From positions 9,779,099 through 9,843,098 of the forward strand of contig NC_048553.1 in assembly GCF_902806685.2 (NCBI RefSeq): a stretch of 64,000 nt of DNA, in the 5' to 3' direction. Source of the stretch: Maniola hyperantus (lineage: Eukaryota; Arthropoda; Insecta; Lepidoptera; Nymphalidae). Positions 10,188-20,702 of the stretch are shown piece by piece (positions within the stretch are counted from its first letter, which is position 1; each line of letters opens with the position of its first letter). A program made the translations under genes and the position numbers. The notes beneath the pieces are model-generated. The model saw nothing but the letters and a program-made list of their open reading frames with translations. It was not told the origin of the DNA and made no database searches.

Positions 10188-10914
10188 GTCCCCAATTAAT
10201 CGTATTTTTACATCGATATCGAGTAATCGGTATCGAGTTACATCGATATCGAATCGAGTCAAACTCAAATTATTTATTCAGAATTGGTAAAATTTCACGC
10301 TTCCTGATTGTCATAAATTTTTATTTGTAAGATGATATGATATAGTGGTGATAATTAATACGTACTTAAAACTAAAGCTACGAGGGTTCCAAAGTCGATA
10401 TCGATATTTTTACTGTGCACGCACGCACAACTCTATTTATTTTACGAAGATAAGGCTTCACTGCTTCCGGTCAGTCGGAATCGCCCAGGTATTGTGGGAA
10501 CAGCGGAAGCTTGCGCGAAATCACACCTACACAACGGAATTCCTTTGACTCATCGTCATCATGACGTCGAAAATGCCTACTCGTCGGTATCGCACACTGT
10601 TTGTCCTAACAAAGGCAATATTAGTAACTATGGAATAATAAGATAAGGGGAATGAATTCAAAATTGTACTGTGGGATCAAGGAGTAGAGAATTTGAGGAT
10701 AAACCTAAATATATCTTAAAAGCAAGAGTGAATAAGCAAATTCTACTGTGAAACTTTGCAGAATTTAATTGTATAGTGTAGATTTTCTGCCATAAGTATA
10801 TATGTACAGTTAGCTATGTATTTTTATTTAATTATATTACATTGGTTATATTGTATAGTATGTATGTATGTATTTATTTATAGCTACATTGCGACTCCCC
10901 GTCTTACAGTTCTA
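10188..10914. other. no gene seen
   Basis: Contains a short ATCGATATCGA-type repeat cluster (10210-10255; again near 10398) and a (GTAT)n run at about 10858-10873. No convincing exon. Confidence 0.45.
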
Positions 10915-11050
10915 TAAGTTCTTAAGTATGGGTTGCCTGGAAGAGATCACTTTAGTGATAAGGTCGCCCTTTGTTTTTAAGTGTATCCTGTATTCTTACT
11001 CTCTGTAATTTTAGTAACAATAAAGTTGTTTTAAATTTAATTTAATTTAA
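10915..11050 (+). mobile_element. probable LINE 3' end
   Basis: Contains GGGTTGCCTGGAAGAGATCA, a small stem-loop ATCACTTTAGTGAT, a GCCCTTTG motif, then AACAATAAAG and an A+T tail (TTTAAATTTAATTTAATTTA). This block is familiar as a 3' terminus of lepidopteran non-LTR elements. No coding part remains. Clade assignment is uncertain. Confidence 0.5.
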
Positions 11051-11057
11051 TACAATG

Positions 11058-11378
11058 TGGTAGACCTCCCTGGCGCAGTGGTGAGCGATGTGGTCTTATT
11101 AGTGGGAGGTTCCGGGCTCGATTCCCGGCAGGGGAAATGTGGAATTTTATAATTGCTATTTTCTCTGGTCTGGTTCTGTGGGAAGCTTCAGCCGTGCCGC
11201 CAAGAGATTTAGCGCTCAGATACGCTGCCGTGTAGAAACCAAAGGGGTGGTTTAATGAAACTTCCATACCCCTTCCAGGTTAGCCCGCTACCATCTTAGA
11301 CTGCATCATCACTTACGACCAGGTGAGATTGCAGTGAATAGATAACTTGTATCTGAATAAAAATAAATTAAAAAAAAC
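11058..11378 (+). mobile_element. tRNA-derived SINE, CTCCCTGGCGCAGTGG family
   Basis: The head shows both Pol III internal promoter boxes: A box TGGCGCAGTGGTGAGC near 11070 and B box GGGCTCGATTCC at 11114-11125. The body has AAGCTTCAGCCGTGCCGCCA, GTGTAGAAACCAAAGGGG, CATACCCCTTCCAGGTTAGC and ACCAGGTGAGATTGCAGT, ending in an A-rich tail. Headless relatives are at 11903 and 39900. Confidence 0.85.
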
Positions 11379-11415
11379 TTAAATGTGACTTCGACAACAA
11401 ATTGTCTGCAACATA

Positions 11416-11596
11416 TTTTTTTTTTGTTAAAAGAATATTAGTCTTGTTAATTTTGAATAATATGTTCCTTTCACCTCCAATTAAGCGTAAAGCTTGTGCT
11501 AGGAGTGGGTACGACAATAGTGCAACGGGTGGGAATTGAACCGCCGACCTTTCGGAATTCAGTCCGCTCCTTAACCGTTGAGCTATTGAGGCTTTA
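11416..11596 (-). mobile_element. tRNA-derived SINE, GCCTCAATAGCTCAACGG family
   Basis: On the minus strand: head AAGCCTCAATAGCTCAACGG, then CGGACTGAATTCCGAAAGGT, B-box-like GCGGTTCAATTCCC, TGCACTATTGTCGTACCCAC and CAAGCTTTACGCTTAATTGG, ending in a T/A-rich tail. A second copy in the plus orientation is at 53127-53292. Confidence 0.85.
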
Positions 11597-11902
11597 TGGG
11601 AACTGTCTCTTAAACGTAACATAACTTTGAAGATTTTAGTATATTTAAGTTAAGTAGTATCTTAAATGTGACTACGATAACAAACGTAACTTCAAAGTAC
11701 AATGCAAATGGTTACATAACCTACGATCCCTTGTTCTTGTACTTTCCCCGTTCGCACGGTCACGATCTTGGAGCAATTCGTCTAGCCTCACTTTCTATCT
11801 AAATTGCGGAGTACTACCTAACTAGTACTATTCGCTTTTAGGAATTAGGCAACGTTCAGAGACTTAAGTTATCGAGAAAACGGCTTATTGCGTTTATGCA
11901 CT

Positions 11903-12142
11903 TCGGTGGGAGGATACGGCCGCTAGTTACCACGCTACCGGCAAAGCCGTGCTGTCAAGCGATTTAGCGTTCCCGGTACGATGCCGTGTATAAAACAAAG
12001 GAGCTGCCATACCCCTTCCAGGTTAGTACTGGTACTGGTAGGTACTGCATCAACACATACCAGTTACCACCAGGTGAGATTGCAGTCAAGGGTTTCGAGT
12101 TATTTTTCTCCTCCGTGGCTAACTTGTATAGGAATAAAAAAA
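11903..12142 (+). mobile_element. SINE body, headless copy of the 11058 family
   Basis: Shares GTTACCACGCTACCGGCAAA, GCCGTGCTGTCAAGCGATTT, GATGCCGTGTA, CATACCCCTTCCAGGTTAG and ACCACCAGGTGAGATTGCAG with the family. The tRNA-like head is absent. Confidence 0.75.
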
Positions 12143-12581
12143 TGCACCCTAAAACAGGCACCCCATGGTGTGTACTCGGAAACGTGTGTCCATCTATACC
12201 TAGCAACTAGAGCCTTTCAAATTCCTATTCGCTTACTTACGCACGTTTTGCATTTTCCCATAAATAATAATATTCATATTTCTAGCTTGCTTAACTAACT
12301 GCTTTACTTCTTAAGGATATTTTACGAAATAAAAAAATACCTAAGCTCCAGTCCCAGATAGGGACGTAACTAAGGGGTTTTACCAAATACATGAATACGC
12401 GCTGTACCTATTCTAATTATTTACAATTTACTTATATAAATACACAACGCCCATGCGGTAAAATCCCGGGTTATATTGTTGTCCCACATGAAATACCTAA
12501 ATGATATTGATTTTGACAAACAGCTTATTTCAAACATCTAAGTACCTCTAGCATAATCTGCATGAACTTACAAACGAAATG

Positions 12582-12767
12582 GAATTAGGTTTTTAAAATC
12601 CCGTGGGAACCGTTTGATTTTCCGGGATAAAAAGTAGCCTATGTCAGTCTCCAGGTCTTTATCTATACCCATGCAAAAATCACGTTAACCGTTGCACCGT
12701 TGCGACGTGATTGAAGGACAAATCAACAAACAAACACACTTTTGCATTTATAATAAGGGTACTGATA
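12582..12767 (-). mobile_element. Helitron-like element, TCAGTACCC subtype, hairpin end missing
   Basis: Runs from AATTAGGTTTTTAAAATCCC through GATAAAAAGTAGCCTATGTC and GCGACGTGATTGAAGGACAA to GGGTACTGA. The CTAG/hairpin terminus is missing at the left. A second Helitron-like copy begins at the right edge in the opposite orientation. Confidence 0.8.
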
Positions 12768-12952
12768 TAAAACGAAAAGCTGGCTGATTGATTGACTAAC
12801 TGATCTATCAACGCACAGCTCAAACTACTAGACGGATCGGGCTGAAATTTGGCATGCAAATATAGCTATTATGACGTAGACATCCGCTAAGAAACTATTT
12901 TTAAAAATTCAACCCTTAAGGGGGTAAAATAGGGGTTTGAAATTTGTGTAGT
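12767..12952 (+). mobile_element. Helitron-like Lep1-type element, 3'-truncated
   Basis: Starts ATAAAACGAAAAGCTGGCTG and proceeds normally to AGGGGTTTGAAATTTGTGTAGT, then stops exactly where CCACGCGGACGAAGTCGCG should begin. A tRNA-like sequence follows at once. Confidence 0.8.
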
Positions 12953-13030
12953 GAACCGTGGCTTAGCGGTCTTAGGCACTCCGGGCACGATACCCAGGGA
13001 GACGCCGCAGGTTCGAATCCTGCCAGTTCC
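12953..13030 (+). tRNA. tRNA-like sequence (tRNA pseudogene or SINE head)
   Basis: Seventy-eight bases with an A box (TGGCTTAGCGGT at 12959-12970), a perfect consensus B box (GGTTCGAATCC at 13010-13020) and a partly pairing acceptor stem (GAACCG with CAGTTC, one mismatch). The T arm GCAGGTTCGAATCCTGC pairs fully. The anticodon region is long and I cannot assign an anticodon with confidence. No SINE body that I recognise follows, so it could be a decayed tRNA gene or a SINE head of a family not otherwise present. Confidence 0.45.
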
Positions 13031-13615
13031 GCAATTATTGATAGTATGTATTTAAAAGTTATTTAGTGAGTTACACTTGGTGATCACAATAAAAAGCTTG
13101 CTAGCTTTTTATAAAAGTAAATATATAAGTTAGTATTTATATACCTATCACCGAGACTTCACACAAGGAAATCGTAGTAAAAGTAGGGCATATAGCGCTT
13201 GTTTATGAGTAACAGTATAAAGTTAAAAATTAAAACCGCAATGTAGATCCGCTAACTTAATTAACATACGGAAATGTCTTGCAAAGAATCCTTTTTTTAC
13301 ACATAGTTAGGTAGGTATATTAGGCAATTTTAATCTATTCACTTTTTATCTTAATTATGAGTAAATAGATCATTATGGGCATAACCTAACGGCGCAGTAT
13401 GGTTAACAACATAGTTAATTATTTACAAATTAATTTTCTAGATAAGCACAATAATTTTTATCTAGTAACAAGGATCGTGGAATGGATATAGAAATATGTA
13501 AGTACGAATAAAATAGTAATAATTTTCGTAATACGTGCAGCAGGTAAGTACTTAAGTAACTATTAACTAGGTAATAACACTCCACTGTAAGATATTGTAA
13601 TTTTGAGTAGGTAAT
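13031..13615. other. no gene seen
   Basis: A+T-rich. A minus-strand open frame at 13430-13705 runs into the neighbouring repeat and lacks any coding signature. Confidence 0.45.
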
Positions 13616-13903
13616 GGCACCGATTCTGTTGTTTTCCTCTGAACTAAATTCAAAGTATCTGCATCTTTTTAATATTGCTAAAAAAGGACGGAACATGAAT
13701 TTCAAATTTAAAGACTGTAAATTTTAGCATACGCTTTAAACAGTAGGCTCGCGACTGGCAGCTAAAGTCACGAGGTTTGACAGCTCTAAATTAAATTTAA
13801 AACTGCCAAGCTGTATCTGTCCTTTTCATATATAACATCAGAAAGAAGAGGATGTGAACTCTCTTACTCACTCTAAAATTTAGTTGTGCTCAGAATTAGT
13901 ACC
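13616..13903. repeat. ~290-bp MITE-like repeat, second copy
   Basis: The left end is GGCACCGATTCTGTTGTTTT and the right end is TTGTGCTCAGAATTAGTACC, with partial inversion between the two. It aligns with 4523-4815 throughout. Confidence 0.7.
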
Positions 13904-14245
13904 AATGTTTAAAATGAGATGTGCAGTTTTAATTTGTAGCAGCGTAGAAATATAAGGTTCTTTACGAGAACAATACGATCACCGGCAATGAGCAAACACA
14001 ACCTACTTTCATTTCTGCTCCATTTATACAGTTGAATCGATCAAATCCGAAACGATCGTTTGGAGTGATTAAACGCCAACAGTAAACACATTTAGTTACG
14101 TGATTAGGTCAAAATACTTCAGAATATAAAATGAAGCAAGTAAATACAAACAAAGAAAATTGTTGAGGCTTGATTTTCCAATAACTATACTAAGTGTAAC
14201 TAGCGAGTACTATCTTTGGGCTAAAGTCAATTGATATTATATAGA

Positions 14246-14468
14246 ACTAGCTTATGCTCGCGACTTCGTCCGCGTGGACTACACAAATTTCAAACCCCTA
14301 TTTCACCCCCTTAGAGGTTTAATTTTCAAAAATCCTTACTTAGCGGACGCCTACGCCATAATAGCTATCTGCATGCCAAATTAATTCAGCCCGATCCATC
14401 CAGTAGTTTGAGCTGTGCGTTGATAGATCAGTCAGTCAGTCAGTCACCTTTTCCTTTTATATATTTAA
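14246..14468 (-). mobile_element. Helitron-like Lep1-type element, GACT subtype, complete
   Basis: Complete from ACTAGCTTATGCTCGCGACT to CCTTTTATATATTTAAA. All diagnostic blocks are present, including (CAGT)4 at about 14436-14452. Confidence 0.85.
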
Positions 14469-15564
14469 AGAAGACTAAGGTGTGAGAAGTAAGGTAAGTA
14501 TGTCTACCAATCAAACTAATGATTGGTTTGTAGTATTTGCCTATCCTGGAAAATGGTGCGCAGTGTGCGCTATTGGCTATGGCTTTTTTTAGAGTATCGA
14601 TTTAAGTAACAGGTAAGTAAAATCACAAAACCTTATACCAAAATCAATGTTCGTCTACCTATACTTAGTACTTACCTACGTTCGTTCACATCTTTCATCC
14701 GAGTGAGTTAAAACTTTGTACTGTTGTTATTGACACTTCCATGGACCATGACCATCGTAAGTACAATAAGTAGCGCGCAAGTCGCATTGCAACGCATGTC
14801 GCGAGCAATTAGCTAGTAAGTAGTTGATAAAAAAGTTTCACGAAAAGTTTAAAACCGGGTTAACGTTTAGAAACACGGACCCATAAGATAAGGAAATTAC
14901 AATTTCAATTTAAATCAGCTACGAGTACGTAGCAAATTACGACCCTTAGTCATCGCCATCGGTCCAACGGACAATTTTTTATAAGAACGCCGGAAATTAA
15001 AGCTGAATCAACGCTCAGCGCGAATCCGGATGCGGAGCGTTTAACGAACTTTAACGCCTTTTCTGAGCTTGAATTGACGTTATTATTAATGTGCCATGAA
15101 TATACGGACTCGGCGAGTCAGAACGTTTGTGTTCCCTTTATTTATTTATGCTTGAAATTGACCGTACAAAAGAGTGAGTAAAAGAGATCAGACTCGTCGA
15201 ATATGTAATTCTGAAAACTCTACCAGGAACGTATTTTGGACGCTTAGCAAAGAAGGGAGAAAGAACCGTGGGTACTAGAGAACACAAAATATTGCCCAAA
15301 TAGATGACTGAAGCAACTGAGAAGGACACCAAAGTCACCATATGCCAAGAGAGTAAGAGACGATGCAGTCTAAGATGCAAGAGGCAATTGGCAGTATGCT
15401 CGACCAATACCACTAATTAGTTTCTATGTTACCAATACCACTACTTGTTTCTATGGTCAAATGCATCTAGCATTTGACTATTCAAAAGTACTTGTAAAAG
15501 TTTAGTTGAATAAAAAATATTTTTATTCTATTTTAATTTTATGCAGCATCGTACCGTTGTCCGT
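14469..15564. other. no gene seen
   Basis: Unassigned. A minus-strand frame at 15138-15413 has no recognisable domain. The 15150-15420 block may be the upstream continuation of the RTE fragment that follows, but I could not confirm it. Confidence 0.4.
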
Positions 15565-15826
15565 ACTGATAGCCCAAGGGATTAGCGAACTGAAGTGGCA
15601 GTGGGCAAGCCATGTATGTCGCAGAACTGATAGTCGCTAGGGCATTCCAAAACACATGTTTTGGAGTAGAGACCGCGTACTAGCGAGCGCAATGTGAAAC
15701 GACCCCCAGCCCGCTTGATTGATGACAGCGAAAGATAAAGGAAAGTGTATGGATGAGGAAGGCGAAATACGCTGTGTGATGGCGCACTCTCGAGAAGGCT
15801 TATCCAGCAGTAGTCGCAAACAGGCT
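15565..15826 (+). pseudogene. RTE-clade LINE C-terminus, several stops
   Basis: The plus strand encodes ISELKWQWASHVCRRTDSR followed by a stop, then degraded equivalents of the GRPPTRWTDD and VQQWSQTG ends seen in intact relatives. It belongs to a different subfamily from 24099-24479. Stops and indels show it is long dead. Confidence 0.7.
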
Positions 15827-16210
15827 GATTGATTAATTGTACCGTATCGGTTTGTGATAATAATCCAACAAAAAATCTGAGTTATTGATTAACAATAAAC
15901 ACCAATATCCTTGTCCCGCCACGCGTATGCCATGTATTAAGGACAAGGACCGAGATGTTCGCAACGCAATAATGATCGCGTGCGGAGGATGTATTAAATT
16001 CCTCAGAGCGTATGAAATTCTAATTCTTGTTCGTTGCGTAGTTACCGCGATTCGTCATTGCACATTTGGAGCGTTATATAAAATGCTTTAGATGCGAACT
16101 TCACGTAATAATAGCGTGTAATGGAATTGTGCGATTATTTTGCAAAATTAACAAGGCTTCGGACAACAATAAATGCAATAGATTTATCACTTGAAACAAA
16201 CGCAGTTACT

Positions 16211-16392
16211 GTACGCGGCAGAAAATAATGTACATCGACCTTTAGAAGGAGATACCGGATTTATAGAGTATTGTATCTGTCGTTGAAACCGACAAAACGT
16301 CATAAGTATATAGGTATGAGTGACAGAGACCACGCTCTACAAAGCCGAAATGGCATTCTAAAGACCGATGTACATTATTTTCTGCCGCGTAC
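16211..16392. mobile_element. foldback MITE, GCAGAAAATAATGTACATC family, complete
   Basis: Inverted termini are GTACGCGGCAGAAAATAATG and CATTATTTTCTGCCGCGTAC, extending inward through TACATCG(A/G)CC. The centre is a second palindromic zone with GTCGTTGAAACCGACAAAAC and GAGTGACAGAG. The bases CTG flank both ends. Confidence 0.85.
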
Positions 16393-16763
16393 TGTAACCA
16401 ACATTAGTTGCTTCATAAATCATTGATATCTAAGCAAAAGATATCTCTTGAAAGGATTAAATCAAAATAATAGTTACACGTGAATCGTGATTGATTGTGA
16501 GTTCAACACTGCAGAATAATCGTACAGCATGTGCTGAGCTGGGCTGAGCATATAGCATGCTGCACGTTATACCATACAGATTTGTTTGTTTTGGCCTACG
16601 AATTAAGCGTGTGTTTGGTGTTCCTTGTCATACAAGGTAGTCAATAGTCATACGGTTTCCGATATAAAAAATACTTTTTAGTAAAAACACCTACTTAATT
16701 AAAAAAATATAAAACGCTACTTCTCTGTCAAGAAACGAACGAACGAACGAAATTAATATGACT

Positions 16764-16980
16764 GTGTTCATGAACAAATAATTAGTATTTCAACTTTTAA
16801 TGGAAGACTACTATACCAAGTGGGGTATCATAAGAAAGGCCTTACCTGTACATTCTAAAACAGATTTTTATTTATTTTTATACATAATAGTTTTTGATTT
16901 ATCGTGCAAAATGTCGAAAAAATAAGACTATAGTACGGAATCCTCGGTGCGCGAGTCTGACTCGCACTTGGCCGGTTTTT
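16764..16980 (-). mobile_element. GGCCAAGTGCGAGTC SINE, head half
   Basis: The minus-strand head is intact (AAAACCGGCCAAGTGCGAGT, GCGCACCGAGGATTCCGTAC). The copy ends at TTGTTCATGAACACAG, so the distal (GACA)n part is missing. An (ACGA)n run lies just left, at 16733-16750. Confidence 0.8.
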
Positions 16981-17019
16981 GCTTATCGTCAGTAACTATA
17001 AGACGTTCTTTTACGTCAT

Positions 17020-17245
17020 TCAGGGCCAGAGATGTTCAATTCCGATGGCACGTCACCGTATACCACAGAGGCCGACCAAACCGCGGGTCGACGAACCCGT
17101 AATTCGTATGCGTACCTACTCGTTGCACTGGAGGGTTGACCTCCCGGCACCTCCCGGCTACACGACCAATAAAGTCATCTACATCGCGCTTTCAAGAACC
17201 GTAGAATCGAACCATCTTTACAATCGGGTCGGGTAGCGCTCGAGA
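17020..17245 (+). other. GC-rich open island, possibly an exon
   Basis: This block is clearly richer in G+C than its flanks and is open in two plus frames, one for about 80 codons. A plausible 3' splice site precedes it (TTTTACGTCATTCAG at about 17010-17024). One frame reads EMFNSDGTSPYTTEADQTAG and ends at a TGA soon after; the other contains PPGYTTNKVIYIALSRTVES. I recognise neither. It could be an orphan exon, a decayed exon or an unrecognised repeat. Confidence 0.25.
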
Positions 17246-17597
17246 CACGTGCCCAAAGAGTTCGAAGGAGGGTACGGTTTATTGAATAATTTATTAGAAT
17301 TCCTTATTGTGACTGCTTCGAGAAGCGGCAAGCGGTTATGTCTGTGGTTCATTTTTCTTTATTGTATTTGTCGATCGATCGTTAATGAGCTTAGGAGATA
17401 ACGTAAAACATTGATTTGTTTATAATATGTAGGTACAAATGTATTAAGTATGTGCATGTAAGGAATAATAAAAGCTTTTTTATTTTATGTAGGTACAGCA
17501 TACACAGATTGTTCTTTTTCATGTTCTGTATCTTCTTATGGACTCAGAAAAAGTAGGTATTTTAATTATTCAATGAGTGACTCGAAAAATATCAGAA

Positions 17598-17800
17598 ACT
17601 AGATGATGCCCGCGATTTCCCCCCATGGATTTAGGTTTTCAAAAATCCCGAACTCTTTACTTAATTTTATGGGAAAAAAAAAAATATCCTATGTCCTTCC
17701 CCGGGATGCAAGCTATCTCTGTACCTTTCGTCAAAATCGGTTAATCTGATGGGCCGTGAAAAGCTAGCAGACATACAAACTCACTTTGGCATTTATAATA
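17598..17800 (-). mobile_element. Helitron-like element, TCCATACTA subtype
   Basis: From ACTAGATGATGCCCGCGATT, with a damaged hairpin (CCCCCCATGG), through ATCCTATGTCCTTCCCCGGG and GTCAAAATCGGTTAATC to GCATTTATAATATTA. It lies head-to-tail with the next copy. Confidence 0.75.
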
Positions 17801-17802
17801 TT

Positions 17803-17990
17803 ACTAGCTGATGCCCGCGACTTCGTCCGCGTGGATTTAGGGTTTTAAAAATCCCGTGGGGATTTTACTCTCCGTCCTTTCAACTATATCTATCCCAAAA
17901 ATCAAGTCGATTGGTTGCTTAGTTAGGGCGTGAAGGAAGAACAAACACACAAACACACTTTCGCACTTACAATATTAGTATAGATATAGA
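17803..17990 (-). mobile_element. Helitron-like element, second in tandem
   Basis: Complete hairpin end ACTAGCTGATGCCCGCGACT..CGTCCGCGTGGA, with a short body ending CACTTTCGCACTTACAATAT. The pair with 17598-17800 is in the same orientation with a 2-bp gap. Confidence 0.75.
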
Positions 17991-18073
17991 TATAAGTATG
18001 GATAAGAAATTATATTGGAACATCAAAAGCATACCCACTGTACAAGTTTCAATATTATTTGTTGAGTAAGGCA

Positions 18074-18305
18074 TCAGTACCCTTATTATGAATGCGAAAG
18101 TGTGTTTGTTTGTTGGTTTATTGGTTTGTTGGTTAGTCCTTCAATCACGTCGCAACGGTGCAACGGAATAACGTAATTTTTGCATGGGTCTAGATGAAGA
18201 CCTGGAGAATGATATAGGCTACTTTTTATCCCGGAAAGTCAAAGAGTTCCCACGAAATTTTTAAAAAACTTATTCCACGCGGACGAAGTCGCAGGCATCA
18301 GCTAG
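18074..18305 (+). mobile_element. Helitron-like element, TCAGTACCC subtype, complete
   Basis: Starts TCAGTACCCTTATTATGAAT, carries (GTTTGTTG)n-like sequence, TCACGTCGCAACGGTGCAAC and TTTTTATCCCGGAAA, and ends CACGCGGACGAAGTCGCAGG then CATCAGCTAGT. Both canonical termini are present. Confidence 0.85.
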
Positions 18306-18429
18306 TTAAGGATATTCTTTTGCTATTTCGCAATAGACAAATATGTACACATAAGAAGCTTGTCGCAAACTAGCTATGTAATATCAAAAGTCACTGAGGA
18401 AGTATGTTTTGTAGGGGCACTATTCCCGC

Positions 18430-18990
18430 TTCAATTAAAGGGATAACAGTCGTACGGCCGTCGGAACATCTGCCGAGCAGGTGACGGCTGGCGGGGAAAG
18501 GCAGGTGCTGCCGCTCGACGGAAGTTACGTCACCTGCGACAGCGCCAAACGTGCTCCTAGCGGATCTACGGCACGGTAATATTACCGTGTCTACGGCTAA
18601 GGATCACGGCTTTTATAATAGGACTAGCTTATGCACGCGACTTTGTCCGCGTGGACTACACTTTCAAACCCCTATTTCACCCCCTTAGGGGTTGAATTTT
18701 CAAAATCCTTTCTTAGCGGATGCCTACGTCATAATATCTGCATGCCAAATTTCAGTCCGATCCGTCATGATAGATCAGTCAGTCACCTTTTCCTTTTATA
18801 TCCATTTAGATTAGATGTTTCGTTTATGGGTCTACTAATGTCACAGAAGTCGTAGTGGAAAACAGAATTCAAGAACTACCACAATTTAGAATTTTAACTA
18901 CTGGTACATAGTTGTATGATGGGACTCGTGATGGGGTCCATACGGATACAGTTCACGACAGTTATGGAACTTCTAACAAAAACATCGAGG
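18430..18990. repeat. unclassified repeat, copy 1, interrupted
   Basis: A GC-rich block (18440-18610) and the following ATGTTTCG..GTCTACTAATGTCACAG..GTGGAAAACAGAATTCA segment align with 19255-19450. Copy 2 shows that the two parts were originally adjacent; a Helitron-like element now separates them. One plus frame across the GC-rich part reads EQVTAGGERQVLPLDGSYVT before a stop. I do not recognise a protein. Confidence 0.6.
18623..18810 (-). mobile_element. Helitron-like Lep1-type element inserted in another repeat
   Basis: Runs from ACTAGCTTATGCACGCGACT to CCTTTTATATCCATTTAGA, with a shortened CAGT run and part of the GTCCAGTAGTTTGAGC block deleted. It splits the repeat at 18430-18990. Confidence 0.8.
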
Positions 18991-19254
18991 CTTCAACGTT
19001 GGCAGGCGACAAATGTTAGTACATTTGACGCAGGTAGCCTATGAATCGAATAGTTTTCTTTGATTTAGAAAAGTTCACGACAGTTAGGGAATTTGTAACA
19101 AATCATCAGAGTGTACTCGGTTTGTACTTGGTCGAGTGTACACGACACCATATTATCCTGTTATATCTGACTTGTCGTCGATTCAGGATTAAACCGAGAG
19201 TTCCCTCACTCTTATATTAATTCTGATACGACTGAAATTCACGTGTTTTATAGG

Positions 19255-19450
19255 TGAATGCCTAGTTTCGAACCCGTTTGACGCGTGTTACATTAGCTGC
19301 GACTTCGCCAAACATGCTCCTAGCGGATCTACGGGCTAAGGATCACGACTCGTAGGATGTTTCGTTTGTCGGTTTGCCGGTCTACTTATGTCAGAAATGG
19401 TAGAGGAAAACGAAATTCAAAACTGCTACGTTTTAGAATTTAAACTAACC
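19255..19450. repeat. unclassified repeat, copy 2, uninterrupted
   Basis: Shares CCAAACATGCTCCTAGCGGA, TCTACGGGCTAAGGATCACG and GAAATTCAAAACTGCTACG with copy 1. Fragments of the wider family recur near 34525-34585 and 44745-44880 (TCGTCGATTCAGGAT(C/T)AAACC, GAGTTCCCTCACTCT). Confidence 0.55.
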
Positions 19451-20027
19451 ATCTATTTAGTATTTACTTACTCGTATTTTAGGGGATTCGTGATGGCGAA
19501 TGAAATTCACGATTTTTCTCGGTGGTGTCAACCGTTCGGTGTTTTGTTTGCGCGATTGATCTAAAGTGAACCAACTATACCTGAGTATAAGGGGGCTAGT
19601 TTGTTCAATTTTTTTATTGTTAACGGAGGGGAAAACCCTTAATTCTTTGTCAGGAGCTAACTGACAAAGGTGACAACCACAAACGGCTTCTTCTAAGCCG
19701 AACAATGGAAGCGTCGAGGCAGCGATCGTGAGGAAAAAGTTCTAAATCACTTTCTGAAAGGATAAAGTATGCCAATTCACACTTGACCTGCATGGAGGAC
19801 TATAGCATAAGCACTTCTAATTCTGAGAGGAGATTCGTGGGTACTCAGTGGTGGGCCCGCGATAGATTAAGATGTTGATGTCTATTTTAAACCATACAAC
19901 CAATTTCATAGAAACTCCTACTCATAAAACAGCCGATGCGGTCTCTGCTCAATATTGAATCACCTTTCAATATCTCGACGCGACAGACAGGGGTTTTACG
20001 ATTGGTCATAAAACCGCTGGCTTTTAT

Positions 20028-20170
20028 AAAAAACCCGGTCAAGTGCGAATCGAACTCGCACACGAAGGGTTCCGTAACATCGTACAAGGAATAACACTTT
20101 AATATTTATTATGATATATCCACAAATTCATGGTTTTCGGATATTTTCCTTTACAGTGCGACAAGGCTCT
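20028..20170 (+). mobile_element. GGCCAAGTGCGAGTC-type SINE, short divergent copy
   Basis: Head AACCCGGTCAAGTGCGAATC, then B-box-like AAGGGTTCCGTAAC. The body is reduced to CCACAAATTCATGGTTTTCG and a little more. Confidence 0.6.
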
Positions 20171-20702
20171 CTTGGCACTTGAATGACATTGACAGGGGGG
20201 GCGCTGTTGGAGAACAAAGGCTTAGAATATTCAAACAAGAACTTCAAACAAGAGAAGAAGAAGAACAATACTACACAAATTTCAAACCCCTATTTCAGCT
20301 ATCTGCATGCCAAAGAACATCGGCGTGGGATTGCCTGAATGTTTTAGGAAGCGTCTAGAAATGTGACCTATACAAAACTTAGTAATTTAATTGGTTAGTT
20401 TTTATACAAAATTAGTTTTGTAAGACTTTATCGTAGATTAAATTATTAAATTAATAAATTATTATTTGATTAAATTCATATCCGGTGTTGGTTATAATGA
20501 CAAAACATTACCAGAGTTGCCACTCTAGAAAAAGTTACCTTTAAAATAGGTATTTCGTTATTATTAAGTAATAAATAAAACTGTTTATAAATCAATGCTT
20601 ACAAACTATATTTATTATTGTGCTAACTATTACCCGCAGCTTCGCCCCCACGTGGCTCAAGGAAAGAATAATTATTGAGGGTTTGTTACAACAATTTTTG
20701 AT

